From Macrosoma leucophasiata (Eukaryota > Arthropoda > Insecta > Lepidoptera > Hedylidae), in the NCBI GenBank assembly GCA_036365455.1, contig JAWQUS010000009.1, positions 3,936,001-4,000,000 on the forward strand: 64,000 nucleotides of DNA. The letters are read 5' to 3'. Every line of letters begins with the position of its first letter. The first letter of the stretch is position 1. Below the pieces are notes generated by a model. That model worked only from the letters and a program-made list of their open reading frames with translations. It was not told the origin of the DNA and did not search any database. Below are positions 43,567 to 57,415 of this stretch, in pieces. The position numbers and the translations under genes were made by a program.

Positions 43567-44274
43567 TTACTTCTTGGCGGCGCCCGCCTTTTTAGCGGCG
43601 GGCTTGGATTTGGGCGCTGCCGCAGCCTTCTTCGGTTTGGGAGCTTTCGGTTTCTTGGTAGGAGGTTTGGCGGTTTTCTTGGCCTTCGGAGCTGCGCTCT
43701 TGGACTTGGCGGGCGTGGCGGCCTTCTTGGCGGCTGCCGGCTTCTTCTTAGCGGCGGCTGGCTTCTTCTTTGCGGCGGCCGCCTTCTTGTCCTTAGTTGC
43801 GGCGGAAGACTTCGCTTTCGATGGCGAAGCGGATGATGAAGAGGCGGCTGCGGATTTCTTGCCACCCTTGGTTGCTGCGCCGCCCTTAGCACCTTTACCA
43901 CCGGTCGGTTTCTTCGAGGCGGCGGCGGCGGCGGACTTAGACTCCAGCTTGAACGAACCGGACGCGCCCTTGCCCTTCGTCTGTATCAAAGCGCCGGATT
44001 CCACAGCACTCTTTAGATATTTTCTTATGAAAGGTGCCAGTTTCTCAGCGTCGACATCGTACTGTGCGGCTATATATTTCTTGATGGCTTGGAGCGATGA
44101 TCCGCTGCGCTCTTTCAGCTCCTTGATGGCACTGTTCACCATTTCACTGGTCTTCGGGTGAGTCGGTTTCGCCTTCGGTTTTTTCGCACCACCGGCCCCC
44201 GACGCGGAAGATTTCGGCTTCTTCGCGGGGGTCGCCGGCGCTGGAATATCGTTAGCTACGGCGGTATCGGCCAT
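43567..44274 (-). CDS. H1: Linker histone H1, unit 2
   Basis: 235 residues, same protein as unit 1. The GGCT array follows the stop. The D site upstream (44427-44437) is empty. Confidence 0.97.
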   Translation of the reverse strand: MADTAVANDIPAPATPAKKPKSSASGAGGAKKPKAKPTHPKTSEMVNSAIKELKERSGSSLQAIKKYIAAQYDVDAEKLAPFIRKYLKSAVESGALIQTKGKGASGSFKLESKSAAAAASKKPTGGKGAKGGAATKGGKKSAAASSSSASPSKAKSSAATKDKKAAAAKKKPAAAKKKPAAAKKAATPAKSKSAAPKAKKTAKPPTKKPKAPKPKKAAAAPKSKPAAKKAGAAKK

Positions 44275-45351
44275 TGTTATTCTAGATGTAATTATAAGGC
44301 AAAAAAATTAATTAATTACACACTGACACACGCGCACGCAACACACAAGCACTAACGCGAACGAGCCAAGTATAAATTGTTGAATATTTAAAAGTAACAA
44401 GACGATATTTTTTTAGTTAGTTCTAAAAACAAACGCCAGTTAGCGCCACTGGTTAATAAGAATGAAACAACACCGTCACGAAATCCTCGATGCCGCAAGA
44501 CGTTTTCTCGTACAGGCACATAAAACTTTTCACTAACACGTGTCTATTCGAAAGCTTTTTTTAAATAGAAATAATATAATTGAAGATTAAAACGAGCATA
44601 TTGCGCGATGCGCATGAGACTGGTTGAGTTTTGATAGAACACATTCAGCGCCCGATGTTGTTAGAGCGATGATATGAACGATTAAATTCTGTACTTGTCT
44701 TCGTACGAACCGGGACTCAAGTTTAAAATGATATTTTCTCTATTTAAAATCAATTTATTCGCATTGCGGTCGCGGTATGTAAAGAGCGAAGGCCCCAACC
44801 TTATTTAGGATCGATTAACAGCCTACGTAAACCGTCCACGGGATGAATATCGAGACTCTCATGACGGAGGTCGTAAAACACGCGTCGTCAAGAAGCAAGC
44901 ACGACTCCATCAAAGGGACGAGGCGAGGTAGGATAATCGAATATAGCGTCGTTCATATAACATAGAGAGATACTTATTATATTCATATATATATATTTAT
45001 ATATAAATATATATAGTTATATACAAATGGGATCAATGATGAACGCTGAAATTAACCATGATTCCCTCGCGCCTCCAGCCGCATAGTACGCGAAGCGCGA
45101 ATCAACGATGAAATTTATTTATGTTTGTACTCATATTGTAATTATCGTATATGTATAATATAATTATTGTAATTATCATCATGTAACAACAACTACCACC
45201 ACCACCAACCAATCTCTATATGTTGCTGACTAAAAGGTTGTCTGGAAGAAATCGCACTTTTTGCGATAAGACCGCCTTTTGTACTATTGTTCTTTCTTTT
45301 CTTGGTTTTATAATTTTGTTTATTTTTACCTGGTGTACAATAAAGTGTATG

Positions 45352-45387
<36 letters not shown>

Positions 45388-45649
45388 TATACACATACAT
45401 ACATTATTATTATAATATACATATATTTTTTTATACTTGGCTTATAATTCTTACATCCTACGACGATCTAGCTTTGTGATTTTGTGCATGTATCAATACA
45501 CCTCGACAGATATGTATTTATTTATGTATGTATGTGTGTATGTATGTATGTATGTGCATGCATGTTATGAATTCAGAATATTTATAATAATTGACGCCTT
45601 GCATAGCGAAACTTGCATTACGTAAGATTGTATCAACTGATATATGTGC
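44275..45649. other. H1-H4 spacer, unit 2
   Basis: Same content as 20399-21773, including AT and TATG tracts. No gene is visible. Confidence 0.8.
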
Positions 45650-45665
45650 GGCCCTGAAAAGGGCC
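45650..45665 (-). promoter_or_regulatory. Histone 3' stem-loop of H4, unit 2
   Basis: GGCCCTTTTCAGGGCC on the minus strand. Confidence 0.95.
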
Positions 45666-45868
45666 TTTTTGTTAAAACAATAATTGTTTCATTTCTCCTT
45701 TAATATCCCGTTGTGTGCGTGTGGATATAGATCAATGCTTATTGTGTGTACTTGCTTGCTTGCTTGCTTATCATTCACGTGTTGTAACATTAATAATCGA
45801 TCTTCAACGCACACGCAAGAGGAAAATGAAGATGAAGAAACAACGAAAGCCACGACGAACCATCTCCT

Positions 45869-46843
<975 letters not shown>

Positions 46844-46859
46844 GGCCCTGAAAAGGGCC
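46844..46859 (-). promoter_or_regulatory. Histone 3' stem-loop of H3, unit 3
   Basis: GGCCCTTTTCAGGGCC on the minus strand. Confidence 0.96.
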
Positions 46860-46906
46860 TTTTTTTTTTGTTTAGGTAGAGGTAGGTAATATTACCATGT
46901 ACTTTT

Positions 46907-47353
<447 letters not shown>

Positions 47354-47531
47354 TTAATTAAGGAACAACGAGCCGAGTTGTTTACTAACGCGTCCGTCCA
47401 ACGTACCTACGGTCGAATCTCTGAACGCTTCGCGTTTTTTTTTTTTTTTTTTTTTTTTTTTTTCGAATGGACAGTGTTACTGTTGGCAAAGTGCCTCTAC
47501 AGTGTAACCGGACAAAAGAGGCGCATAGCTC

Positions 47532-50500
47532 CTATGGGAGCTCGGCCTGGATTAACGTAGTTGGCACTTCAGCGCGAGTGCCTTGCGGCCGCACTGTAGT
47601 GCCCACTGCGTGGGGAGAAGGTGGCGACGAGCCTAAGGGCACCTCCGAACGAGGTACGGGCCTCGGCTTAGGGCGTCTGCCAGGGGGGGTTAAAACTCGG
47701 CTCGGACTTGACCCGCGCACGGCAGAACGTGCGCTGGTCGTGAGAAATAAGGGTCCTCGTCGGCGCCGGCGCGGACGGTGTATCGATGTGGTGTGTGACT
47801 GTGTGTTCAGTGTGCGGGAGTCCTCTTCTGACAGAGGGGGGTTATTGACGGTAAAATCGTCATCGGGGTCGCCAAGTACATGGCGAGGCCTTCTAGTGAC
47901 CTTCCTCCGGGAAGTTGAGGGGATATTTTTAGGAATGTAGTCGCACGCTTGTACGACTAGTGGGTTCGGGTGGTGCGGTGCTTTGTCAAAGTAGCGTCGC
48001 GACGCGCACTTAAAGTAGTGAGATATCGTTGGTAACTCGAGGTCTTTATGAAGATCTATATTGCGAACGTATCGGGGCGCGCCCGTTGCGATTCGCATGA
48101 ATCGGTTTTGAATCCTCTGTAGTTTATCGATATTCGTTTTACTAGTGTGCGCGAAAGCGACGCTAGCATAGGACATTATAGGACGTATACAAGCTTTGTA
48201 AATTGTCACTTTATGACGAAGTGCCATTTTACTAGCTTTTCCTATAAGTGGATAGAGGCGACCTAGTACGAAGGCCGCACGGTTTCGGACCACTTTTATG
48301 TGCTCCGCGAAGGTCATGGTGGAGTTAAATGTGACACCTAGGTATTTGACAGTTTTTTGCCATGGTATTGGCTTGTCATACATAGTAATTTCCCTTGGTC
48401 TAAGGGACGGGATGGGATGGGACTCAGTTGCGCCGCGGTAGAACACCACGGCTGCACTTTTAAGAGGATTGACGTCTATGCGCCATAGGCGAAACCATTT
48501 TCCAAGCTTCCTGGCGGCTTTTTGGAGACGTTCAGTGGCACGATCTAAATTCCTGCCGGTCGTATATAGAGCGGTATCATCCGCGAAAAGCGCTAATTCT
48601 ACCTTACGTGGGCGAGGTACATCACTAGTAAATAGTGAGTACAATAGAGGGGAGAGCGCTGAGCCTTGCGGCACACCAGCTCGAAGAGGTCGGGAAGTAG
48701 ATAGGGTACCTTCTACCCTGTATCTGAATGTGCGATTTGTGAGATAATCGCTTATTAGTCTTACTAGTCGGTCGGGCACCCCTAACCGGTAGAGCTTACA
48801 AATAAGCCCTTGGTGCCACACTTTATCAAATGCCTTGGCGACATCGAAAAAGAGGGCTGCGGTTGGATGGGGTCTTCGAAACTGGAGACCGGTCAGGATG
48901 TGCTCCGTCAGACGGTGCACTTGATGAACGCACGAGTGTTTTGGTCTAAAACCGAACTGCTCGTCCATCAGTATCTTTTTAGTGAGTGCCACTTCTTTTA
49001 ATCTAGCTAGTATAAGCTTTTCGAAAATTTTGCCTAAAGTGTTAAGCAAGCTAATAGGGCGGTAACTGGACGGTTCGGTACGGGGCTTGCCCGGTTTGTG
49101 AATACCGATAACCGTTGCCGCTTTCCAGATGTTCGGAAATGCGCAGTTACTTAATAGTACATTGTAAATGCAGACGAGTAAGTATAATAATGCGGGGGAG
49201 AGATGTTTAACCATTTTATTGGTAATACCATCTTCCCCGGGAGATTTTTTACTATGTAAATGGTGCACTATCTCCGTGACTTCCTCTAGGGTGACAGGGG
49301 GGATCGGATCGCCATCAGGGGGACGAGACAGTGCGGTCTCTACTTCCCTTTCCACCTCTTTGCGGTGTTTGGCATTTATTGGCGCTGTACTTGGTGTACA
49401 TTGCGCTTCCAGACTGTCAGCTAAGCATTCGGCTTTTTCTGAGTCGTCAAACGCAGGTACGTTTGTATTGGGACGGTTTAGGGGGGGCATGGTATTAAAT
49501 ACGTCGACCCCGATATATCGAGCAAAGCCCCAGTAAGCCTGGTGGCCCGGCTCGAGTTCGGACGTCTTTTTCCCCCACTGATCGTTGCGGATCTCGGTCA
49601 TGCGCTCTTTAACCTCTCTTTCGAGGGAGCGCAATGTCCTCCGGCACTCTTCGGTGGGGTACGTATCGTATGCTCTGATGGCGGCTCTTTTTTCCGTGAT
49701 CAGCTCTCTGACATCCTCCGGGAGCTCCCAGCGACGATCGTTCGCCACTACGATCTCCCTTGAGCAGTCTTTGACGACTGTCTGGATGTGAGCAGTCACT
49801 AAATCAATAGCAGAGTTAGCGTCGTCTAGCGACTCTATATTGTCGGGGATTTGGTCAAGGAGTGGGGAGCTGGTGGCCTCAAAGGCGTCTCCCAGTCTTC
49901 CCCAGTCAATGATGGTCTTGGTCTTAGGGACCGCCGCCTCAGGCTGACCCAAGTGGATCAAGACTGGCCTGTGATCTGAGTCCAGGTCGTGTATGGTTTC
50001 AATGGAACGAAGGGTTAGCGTAACCCCCTTCAGAACAGAAATATCTAATACATCGGGTCTACAATTTATATTATATGGATAATGAGTAGGCTCTATTGGT
50101 CCACAAATTTCATAATTAAAGACGTCAGTCAGTCCGTCTAGCTTTCGACCGTTACTATTGGTGACGGCAGAGTTCCAACGTGTATGCTTACTGTTTAGGT
50201 CGCCGCCTATGAATACGGCGCTACCTAGATCGAATAGAGCCTCCAGGTCGTCTCTGAGGATTGTCTTTAGTGGGCTTAGGTAAGCCGACACTATGACTAA
50301 CGGACTGTGACCTGTCATTGCTATCTTACACACTGAGGCCTCGATATTCTCCAATTGTGGAGTTTCGAGGGGAACACAGTGTAGGCTATTTTTGTAATAA
50401 ATGATGGTCCCACCGCCGCGTTTATTTAACCTATCGTTCCGCACCGAACGATAGTTCGCGATCTTAGGGGTGCTTCTAGCCGGAGCTAAGAATGTTTCCT

Positions 50501-50633
50501 GTATTAGGAAGACATCTATCTCATGTGACTGCGCAAACTCCCTGACCTGATCTAGTTGACGACTCAGGCCGTTTGCGTTAAATATAGCGAGACTTAATGC
50601 TCGCGGTTTACACCTACAAGTGGACTTATCCAT
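47532..50633 (-). CDS. Family A ORF2, copy 3
   Basis: 1033 residues, intact. It matches copy 1 except for Ile instead of the unusual Asn after the AFDKVWHQGL block. On sequence it is the most likely active ORF2 of the three A copies. Confidence 0.93.
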   Translation of the reverse strand: MDKSTCRCKPRALSLAIFNANGLSRQLDQVREFAQSHEIDVFLIQETFLAPARSTPKIANYRSVRNDRLNKRGGGTIIYYKNSLHCVPLETPQLENIEASVCKIAMTGHSPLVIVSAYLSPLKTILRDDLEALFDLGSAVFIGGDLNSKHTRWNSAVTNSNGRKLDGLTDVFNYEICGPIEPTHYPYNINCRPDVLDISVLKGVTLTLRSIETIHDLDSDHRPVLIHLGQPEAAVPKTKTIIDWGRLGDAFEATSSPLLDQIPDNIESLDDANSAIDLVTAHIQTVVKDCSREIVVANDRRWELPEDVRELITEKRAAIRAYDTYPTEECRRTLRSLEREVKERMTEIRNDQWGKKTSELEPGHQAYWGFARYIGVDVFNTMPPLNRPNTNVPAFDDSEKAECLADSLEAQCTPSTAPINAKHRKEVEREVETALSRPPDGDPIPPVTLEEVTEIVHHLHSKKSPGEDGITNKMVKHLSPALLYLLVCIYNVLLSNCAFPNIWKAATVIGIHKPGKPRTEPSSYRPISLLNTLGKIFEKLILARLKEVALTKKILMDEQFGFRPKHSCVHQVHRLTEHILTGLQFRRPHPTAALFFDVAKAFDKVWHQGLICKLYRLGVPDRLVRLISDYLTNRTFRYRVEGTLSTSRPLRAGVPQGSALSPLLYSLFTSDVPRPRKVELALFADDTALYTTGRNLDRATERLQKAARKLGKWFRLWRIDVNPLKSAAVVFYRGATESHPIPSLRPREITMYDKPIPWQKTVKYLGVTFNSTMTFAEHIKVVRNRAAFVLGRLYPLIGKASKMALRHKVTIYKACIRPIMSYASVAFAHTSKTNIDKLQRIQNRFMRIATGAPRYVRNIDLHKDLELPTISHYFKCASRRYFDKAPHHPNPLVVQACDYIPKNIPSTSRRKVTRRPRHVLGDPDDDFTVNNPPLSEEDSRTLNTQSHTTSIHRPRRRRRGPLFLTTSARSAVRGSSPSRVLTPPGRRPKPRPVPRSEVPLGSSPPSPHAVGTTVRPQGTRAEVPTTLIQAELP

Positions 50634-52263
50634 TGTAGGTGCTTAAGGGGTGGGAGGAGGGACGGGGAGCGGCGGTGAATTTATACTCGCCGATCCTATC
50701 AAGTAGGTCGGCGTAGTGCGTAATCACCGCGCACCTGTTTCTGTGATCGCCGTTTGTGCCTGCGATGGCGTGGGCGAATTCACGGAATTCCTTCATGTCG
50801 AAGGTTCCTAGAAAATCGAAGGCCTCCGCGATTACGTGCGCGTCGGCCGACATTGGGGGAGCGGACTTAGGTTGGATGGGCCTGGCCGCTGGTGGGGGGC
50901 GCCTCTGTCCCATAGATTGGGGGGCGGCCACCTTGGGGGTGCGCGCCTGCGACACCATGCTCGGGGGCTTGGCCCAGGCATTGGGGGTCGCAGGGGGCGC
51001 GGTGGAAAAGTGCGGTGAAGCACTTACATTGATGACTCGTTTGTTAGGAGTCGGAGTTGGCCGCTTGACCACCGCGATTTTAGCCTGCACCTGCGATGGC
51101 GCGGGTGCGTGGGCTTGCGGCGGTGCGGCCCTAGCGCTAGGGGCCTTGCGGCCCCTACCGCCTCTGGTGCCACGCGCTTTGCGGCGTGGGGCGCGTGGGC
51201 AACCGCGGTAGTTCGCGGTGTGCCCCGTCTGGCCGCAAAGTATGCAGCTCGGGGGCTCCTCACACGGTTTGGGGCGAGGGCAGTCTGCCGTGCCGTGGTC
51301 CCCGGTGCATTTAACGCACCTGGGGCGGGCGTAGCAATTACGGGCAGAGTGTCCGTATAGTTGGCACCTGTGGCATTGTCCGAGGAGCCCACGGTTGCGT
51401 GGTGCTTCTACCCGGATGCCAGTGAGGCTGCATATGGAGGTTAGCCCATAGACACTCTTTCCATGGGGGGTCAGGGGCAGGGTTAGGAGTACCATATCGT
51501 ACGGCTCCTTCGTACGGCCATCGTACATTCGGTGCACCTCTTGCACCGGGTAATTTTGGGCCAGCAGATCCTCCTTGATGAGGTCTGTGCCCAGCTCCTT
51601 CGGGACGCGTCGCACCACGACGCGGAGCTGACGCTCTTCTTCTAAGGCATAGGTGTGGAATCCTATGTTGTCTGTGCGAAGCAGACGGGTGAGTGCACGG
51701 TGGTCGGCGCCAGTGCAACAGAGAATCCGAATTCCCTGTGGGGTGTTCGTCGCATGGGTGAATGCGACCTTTTGTGCGCGCATGATGCGCGACACGCGGT
51801 CCCATTCTCCCTTCTCGCGCAAGTAAATGGGCGGAGGCGGCTTCGGCTTTCTGGCCGGCGCCTCGGGGACTTGGGAGGGCCCCTGGGATGGTTGGCTGCG
51901 CGAGATGTCGCGCGCCTCGCCATCATGGGCCATGGGGACGGGAGAGGGGCTCGTAGGGCCCTCTGGGGATAGGGGCGTCTCGGCGGCCCTCTTCGGAGGC
52001 GGAGGGGAAGCCATCTTGCGCCCCTTACGCTTTCCGGATACCGGAATAAAGTCCGAGTCGTCCGAGTCCACTTCGGACTCGGAGCGGGAAGGTGGGAGCA
52101 CCGAAGTCATTTCGGCGTCCGGGGAGAGCGGCGACTCTAAGTCAGCCTGCGTCTGGGCGGGGGACTCCTGCGCCAGATGGGCCTGGAGGTCCTCGAAAAT
52201 GGCGCTGTGCTGGTTCTTAAGGAACTGCAGCACTGCTGCCAGCATTTGGCTGGTATCAGCCAT
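50626..52263 (-). CDS. Family A ORF1, copy 3
   Basis: 545 residues, intact. It has Thr for Ser in the EMSSVL segment, Thr for Lys in GPKSPSP and Ser for Gly near the C-terminus relative to copy 1. The zinc knuckles are unchanged. Confidence 0.92.
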   Translation of the reverse strand: MADTSQMLAAVLQFLKNQHSAIFEDLQAHLAQESPAQTQADLESPLSPDAEMTSVLPPSRSESEVDSDDSDFIPVSGKRKGRKMASPPPPKRAAETPLSPEGPTSPSPVPMAHDGEARDISRSQPSQGPSQVPEAPARKPKPPPPIYLREKGEWDRVSRIMRAQKVAFTHATNTPQGIRILCCTGADHRALTRLLRTDNIGFHTYALEEERQLRVVVRRVPKELGTDLIKEDLLAQNYPVQEVHRMYDGRTKEPYDMVLLTLPLTPHGKSVYGLTSICSLTGIRVEAPRNRGLLGQCHRCQLYGHSARNCYARPRCVKCTGDHGTADCPRPKPCEEPPSCILCGQTGHTANYRGCPRAPRRKARGTRGGRGRKAPSARAAPPQAHAPAPSQVQAKIAVVKRPTPTPNKRVINVSASPHFSTAPPATPNAWAKPPSMVSQARTPKVAAPQSMGQRRPPPAARPIQPKSAPPMSADAHVIAEAFDFLGTFDMKEFREFAHAIAGTNGDHRNRCAVITHYADLLDRIGEYKFTAAPRPSSHPLSTYNG

Positions 52264-52814
52264 CTTGCGCTATGCGCAGAAAGGAAGTGTAACTCCCTGC
52301 CCGCTCGGGGCAGGGAGGTGTGTGCCTTTCACTTATCTGATCCGGGATTTGTGAGTCCCGGTTGTGTACCTATAAACCTAGCTAGTGTAATAACAACCAC
52401 TTACCTCGGTCCGGTCGGCTTGCGCCCGGACGGATAGTCCTAACACTAACCGATCCGACACCACAACTAACTAAAACGCGTGACCTACGTCCCTACGTAA
52501 CCGCTTGTACAGTCCGTAGCGTACACGTCGGAGCACTGAGCACTACACTAAACGAACGCGAATAGACACCACGAAACAGGAAAACCTAAGACGCAGCACC
52601 GAGAAGCGTTCGCAGCGAGAGGGCTTGACGGGCACAACACAAAAATGGACTCGTCCGAAATGGACTCGTCCGTAGCGGGGACTATGATAGCTAGTAGTCA
52701 CGTCACGTGAGTGAGTGAGTGAGAGAGCGCGATAGTTCTTGTTCGGTACGGAGTGAGCGCGACAAGCGTGCGCTCGAGACAGACACCAAGCAAGAACTTA
52801 CACTACGCTTCGCG

Positions 52815-53111
52815 TGGATTCCGGACGATATTTATATTGAAATACGTTCCATAAGCTAATCCCCACTCCCGTCTCAATCAACCCCTCTCTCACTCTTTCT
52901 CGCTCGCTCGCTGGCTCGCTCGCTCGCTCGCTCGCTCGCTCGTCCGTCCGTCTCTCTTTTTATATCACCATCCATCAAATCACACAAATTCATATTCCCT
53001 TCCTCTGGCCAGTCCGCCCGAAGCGCAATTTAACAAAAAAAAAAAAAAAAAAAAAAAAATAAAAATAAAATAAAAAAAAAAAAAATTATTCTTTCTTTCA
53101 CTTATCATTAA

Positions 53112-53181
<70 letters not shown>

Positions 53182-53366
53182 CTGACTGCCTGCCTGCCTC
53201 TCGAGCCACTTCTTCATTCCTATATCCTCCTAACTGAGCAGTGACAATTTAATGATCATGAAAACAAATACGCAAACAAAACAAACGTTAAAAAATGTAT
53301 TTATGGTATGTATGTATGTATGTATGTATGTATGTATGTATGTATGTATGTATGTATGTATGTATG

Positions 53367-53397
<31 letters not shown>

Positions 53398-53503
53398 ATG
53401 TTTGTTTAATGTGTTTACACAAACGGCAGGCAGGCAGATTTGATTGATTGATTGACGCGTTGTCCCCATGGAGAAAACATAAATTTCATACGATTCATAT
53501 TGT
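52815..53503. repeat. H3-H2B spacer with microsatellites, unit 3
   Basis: Same tracts as in units 1 and 2. It directly continues the native sequence interrupted by A. Confidence 0.85.
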
Positions 53504-53519
53504 GGCCCTGAAAAGGGCC
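53504..53519 (-). promoter_or_regulatory. Histone 3' stem-loop of H2B, unit 3
   Basis: GGCCCTTTTCAGGGCC on the minus strand. Confidence 0.96.
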
Positions 53520-53592
53520 TTTTGAAAGCGAAGCGAGCGAAATGAACTTCATTCATACACACAACAGGCGCGCAAGTGTCAGTCTCCTCACT

Positions 53593-53967
53593 TCACTTAG
53601 AGCTCGTGTACTTGGTGACCGCCTTCGTGCCCTCGCTCACGGCGTGCTTGGCGAGCTCGCCCGGCAGTAGGAGCCTAACGGAGGTCTGCACCTCCCTGGA
53701 GGTGATCGTCGAACGCTTGTTGTAATGGGCCAGACGGCTCGCCTCGGCTGCGATCCTCTCGAATATATCGTTCACGAACGAGTTCATGATCGACATGGCC
53801 TTACTGGATATACCGGTGTCGGGATGCACCTGCTTGAGCACCTTGTAGATGTAAATGGCGTAGCTCTCCTTCCTCTTGTGCTTCTTCTTCTTCTTGTCGG
53901 ACTTGGAGATATTCTTTTGAGCCTTGCCAGATTTCTTGGCGGCCTTACCACTTGTCTTGGGCGGCAT
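53593..53967 (-). CDS. H2B: Histone H2B, unit 3
   Basis: 124 residues, same protein as units 1 and 2. Confidence 0.98.
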   Translation of the reverse strand: MPPKTSGKAAKKSGKAQKNISKSDKKKKKHKRKESYAIYIYKVLKQVHPDTGISSKAMSIMNSFVNDIFERIAAEASRLAHYNKRSTITSREVQTSVRLLLPGELAKHAVSEGTKAVTKYTSSK

Positions 53968-54323
53968 TTTAAACGCACGAGCAATGCAACACTGTTATTA
54001 ATTTAATAATACACACACGGTACGCACGCGGCGGGCGGCGAGAGAGATGTTTACTGTACGAGAATCGAACAGTAAATGTATCCACATACCCCGAATGCCG
54101 AGGTTTTTATTACGCTACGGGTGCGCTACAAGTGGTGTTAGTAGATAGTTGAACAATGGGGATTCGGACCAATCAGAGACGAAGACGCACGCAAGCACAC
54201 CTCCCCCCCTCCCTGCCTCAACGTACAGCAAGACATAATTATTATTACTAATAAAAAAAATAAAAAAAAAAAAAAAAACATGTATTTTATATACGTATCT
54301 TCTAAGAAATTATGTCAGCCAAA

Positions 54324-54354
<31 letters not shown>

Positions 54355-54369
54355 TACCTAACACCGAAC

Positions 54370-54404
54370 GGTGCGGCGGGCGAGCGGAGCTCGCCCGCCG
54401 CACC
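54370..54404. repeat. Perfect GC-rich hairpin in the H2B-H2A spacer, unit 3
   Basis: Same 16-bp stem and gga loop as at 12776-12810. Confidence 0.7.
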
Positions 54405-54642
54405 CTTCGACCTAACCTGGCTAAGTCGGGGGCGCCCACGGTGCCAGTCTTGACTGCCCAAGGAGAGATTCGATTCATTATTCTACTCCCCCTAATATTA
54501 CTACCTGCGCTGCTGCTGTTCTACATACCATCTGGTTTATTTAAAATGTTCAATAATATTACACTGTAATTGTTGTTGTAATTGACGGCTGCCGTTCGGA
54601 GAAACGTCTTCATTAATTAATTACTAACATGAAACATATTGT

Positions 54643-54658
54643 GGCCCTGAAAAGGGCC
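54643..54658 (-). promoter_or_regulatory. Histone 3' stem-loop of H2A, unit 3
   Basis: GGCCCTTTTCAGGGCC on the minus strand. Confidence 0.96.
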
Positions 54659-54770
54659 TTTTAACTAAGTAGGTATGTATAATTATGTTGCATTTTAAAT
54701 ATGTACGTATACATACACATACATCATAAAATATACCATACCCTACGTACGTACGCTTAATAATTTAATT

Positions 54771-55154
<384 letters not shown>

Positions 55155-55237
55155 TTAATTAATGAATAAACTCACAATTACACAAGATAGCGTAACGCGC
55201 GCGCCAGCCAGCGATTCAACGAACGATCGGCAGGGAA

Positions 55238-55250
55238 TAGATTTTTGGAT
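55238..55250. other. Empty integration site upstream of H2A
   Basis: The sequence tagatttttggat followed by ttagcg is present once here. In unit 1 it is duplicated around B, and in unit 2 its last 9 bases are duplicated around C. It therefore serves as an in-window pre-integration reference and fixes the nick after 55250. Confidence 0.9.
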
Positions 55251-55646
55251 TTAGCGTGCTCACGGTATTTATATGGAATGAAAGCTGAGAGAGGAGGCAG
55301 AGTAGTAGTGGGGAACGATGACCGAACGTGAAACGACACGACGCGATACGAGAGAGAAGGTGTGAACGAGACGGATGTAGGTAGGTGTATGTATTTTGTT
55401 GAGACTTGTTTTGACTTGACTTGACTTGACTCGACTCGATAGAGACTCGATAGAATAGAATAGAACAGAACAAGAGTATGTAATAGTATGTATTTGTTTT
55501 ATGTTTGATGTGTGTACATGATATTATGTTTATGACGTCATGTAGTCGGGCAGTCGGGCGGGCCGTAGCGTGTATTTTTAAAGGTGTACGCCGTAGTGGA
55601 GCAAGCAAGCAAGCAAGCAAGCAGTTAACAAACATACATACATACA

Positions 55647-55680
<34 letters not shown>

Positions 55681-56081
55681 ATGAGACCATTATATGATTA
55701 TAACACCGATATATTTAGGTAGGTAGGTAGGTAGGTAGGTAGGTAGGTAAACAAACTCGCTTATTTGTTGACTAAGAGGAATGCAGTATCAGACAGACAG
55801 ACAGACAGACAGAGCAATACTATATGTTATGTTATGTATGTATGTATGTATGTATGTAATCTTATAAAACCCCGTTAACCACCCAATCCATGACATGTTC
55901 ATCATGAACTCTTACTCTACGCTCATAGGTAGGTAGGTAGGCAGGTAGGCAGGTATATATAAATGATGTGATGAGTTTATTATTATCATCACGTTAAGTT
56001 TATATTGACGTAAGCGCTCGCAGAAACTGAACATTGTAGGTAAGTACTTAATAGATACCTACATTTCGCGATGGATATGTT
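55251..56081. repeat. H2A-H1 spacer with microsatellites, unit 3
   Basis: Counterpart of 18717-19547 but joined directly to the H2A promoter because no element is present. No gene is visible. Confidence 0.85.
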
Positions 56082-56097
56082 AGCCCTGAAAAGGGCT
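56082..56097 (-). promoter_or_regulatory. Histone 3' stem-loop of H1, unit 3
   Basis: AGCCCTTTTCAGGGCT on the minus strand. Confidence 0.95.
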
Positions 56098-56168
56098 TTT
56101 TAAACAGTGCGCGCGCGCGCGCCCGAGGCGGCGGCGACGACAGCACCACCAGAAGCAGTAGCTTAAGC

Positions 56169-56218
<50 letters not shown>

Positions 56219-56224
56219 AGCTAA

Positions 56225-56932
56225 TTACTTCTTGGCGGCGCCCGCCTTTTTAGCGGCGGGCTTGGATTTGGGCGCTGCCGCAGCCTTCTTCGGTTTGGGA
56301 GCTTTCGGTTTCTTGGTAGGAGGTTTGGCGGTTTTCTTGGCCTTCGGAGCTGCGCTCTTGGACTTGGCGGGCGTGGCGGCCTTCTTGGCGGCTGCCGGCT
56401 TCTTCTTAGCGGCGGCTGGCTTCTTCTTTGCGGCGGCCGCCTTCTTGTCCTTAGTTGCGGCGGAAGACTTCGCTTTCGATGGCGAAGCGGATGATGAAGA
56501 GGCGGCTGCGGATTTCTTGCCACCCTTGGTTGCTGCGCCGCCCTTAGCACCTTTACCACCGGTCGGTTTCTTCGAGGCGGCGGCGGCGGCGGACTTAGAC
56601 TCCAGCTTGAACGAACCGGACGCGCCCTTGCCCTTCGTCTGTATCAAAGCGCCGGATTCCACAGCACTCTTTAGATATTTTCTTATGAAAGGTGCCAGTT
56701 TCTCAGCGTCGACATCGTACTGTGCGGCTATATATTTCTTGATGGCTTGGAGCGATGATCCGCTGCGCTCTTTCAGCTCCTTGATGGCACTGTTCACCAT
56801 TTCACTGGTCTTCGGGTGAGTCGGTTTCGCCTTCGGTTTTTTCGCACCACCGGCCCCCGACGCGGAAGATTTCGGCTTCTTCGCGGGGGTCGCCGGCGCT
56901 GGAATATCGTTAGCTACGGCGGTATCGGCCAT
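56225..56932 (-). CDS. H1: Linker histone H1, unit 3
   Basis: 235 residues, same protein as the other units. Element D enters 163 bp upstream of the ATG and about 60 bp upstream of the TATA-like box at 57025-57034. Confidence 0.97.
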   Translation of the reverse strand: MADTAVANDIPAPATPAKKPKSSASGAGGAKKPKAKPTHPKTSEMVNSAIKELKERSGSSLQAIKKYIAAQYDVDAEKLAPFIRKYLKSAVESGALIQTKGKGASGSFKLESKSAAAAASKKPTGGKGAKGGAATKGGKKSAAASSSSASPSKAKSSAATKDKKAAAAKKKPAAAKKKPAAAKKAATPAKSKSAAPKAKKTAKPPTKKPKAPKPKKAAAAPKSKPAAKKAGAAKK

Positions 56933-57266
56933 TGTTATTCTAGATGTAATTATAAGGCAAAAAAATTAATTAATTACACACTGACACACGCGCACGCAAC
57001 ACACAAGCACTAACGCGAACGAGCCAAGTATAAATTGTTGAATATTTAAAAGTAACAAGACGATATTTTTTTAGTTAGTTCTAAAAACAAACGCCTATCT
57101 ATCTATCTAACGTCATCGCAGCTGCGCGCGCGAGCGCGCAGCGGCGGAACGGGCCTCGAGGTTCTGCCCTCCTGCCCGGGCGGACCTGCCCTCGACTAAG
57201 CGAGGGCGTGAAACTATTTTTACTAGGTGGGGGGGGGGGCGTGCACGCTAAGACTCACCGGGGGGT

Positions 57267-57342
57267 TTTTATTTTATTTTATTTTTTTTTTTTTTTTTAT
57301 TTATTTATTATTTTTTTTTTATTTTTTTTTTTTTTTTTTTTA

Positions 57343-57373
<31 letters not shown>

Positions 57374-57415
57374 TTTTTTTTTTTTTTATTTATTTATTTA
57401 TTTATTTAATTTTTT
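57267..57415. repeat. T-rich low-complexity tract in the family D 3' UTR
   Basis: TTTTA/TTTA-type repeats with T-runs of up to about 20; the element RNA is A-rich here. Phe/Tyr-rich frames across it are artefacts. A G-run lies just before it (about 57228-57238). Confidence 0.85.

Larger units (their letters stand above)
47435..52804 (-). mobile_element. Family A retrotransposon, copy 3 (H3 promoter site)
   Basis: About 5.37 kb with a 29-nt poly(A) tail (T-run 47435-47463). The target copies acgcttcgcg are at 47425-47434 and 52805-52814, followed directly by the native spacer tggattccgg. This is the cleanest copy for defining the H3 site. The 5' junction has a few extra bases (acact) compared with copies 1 and 2. 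Confidence 0.94.
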
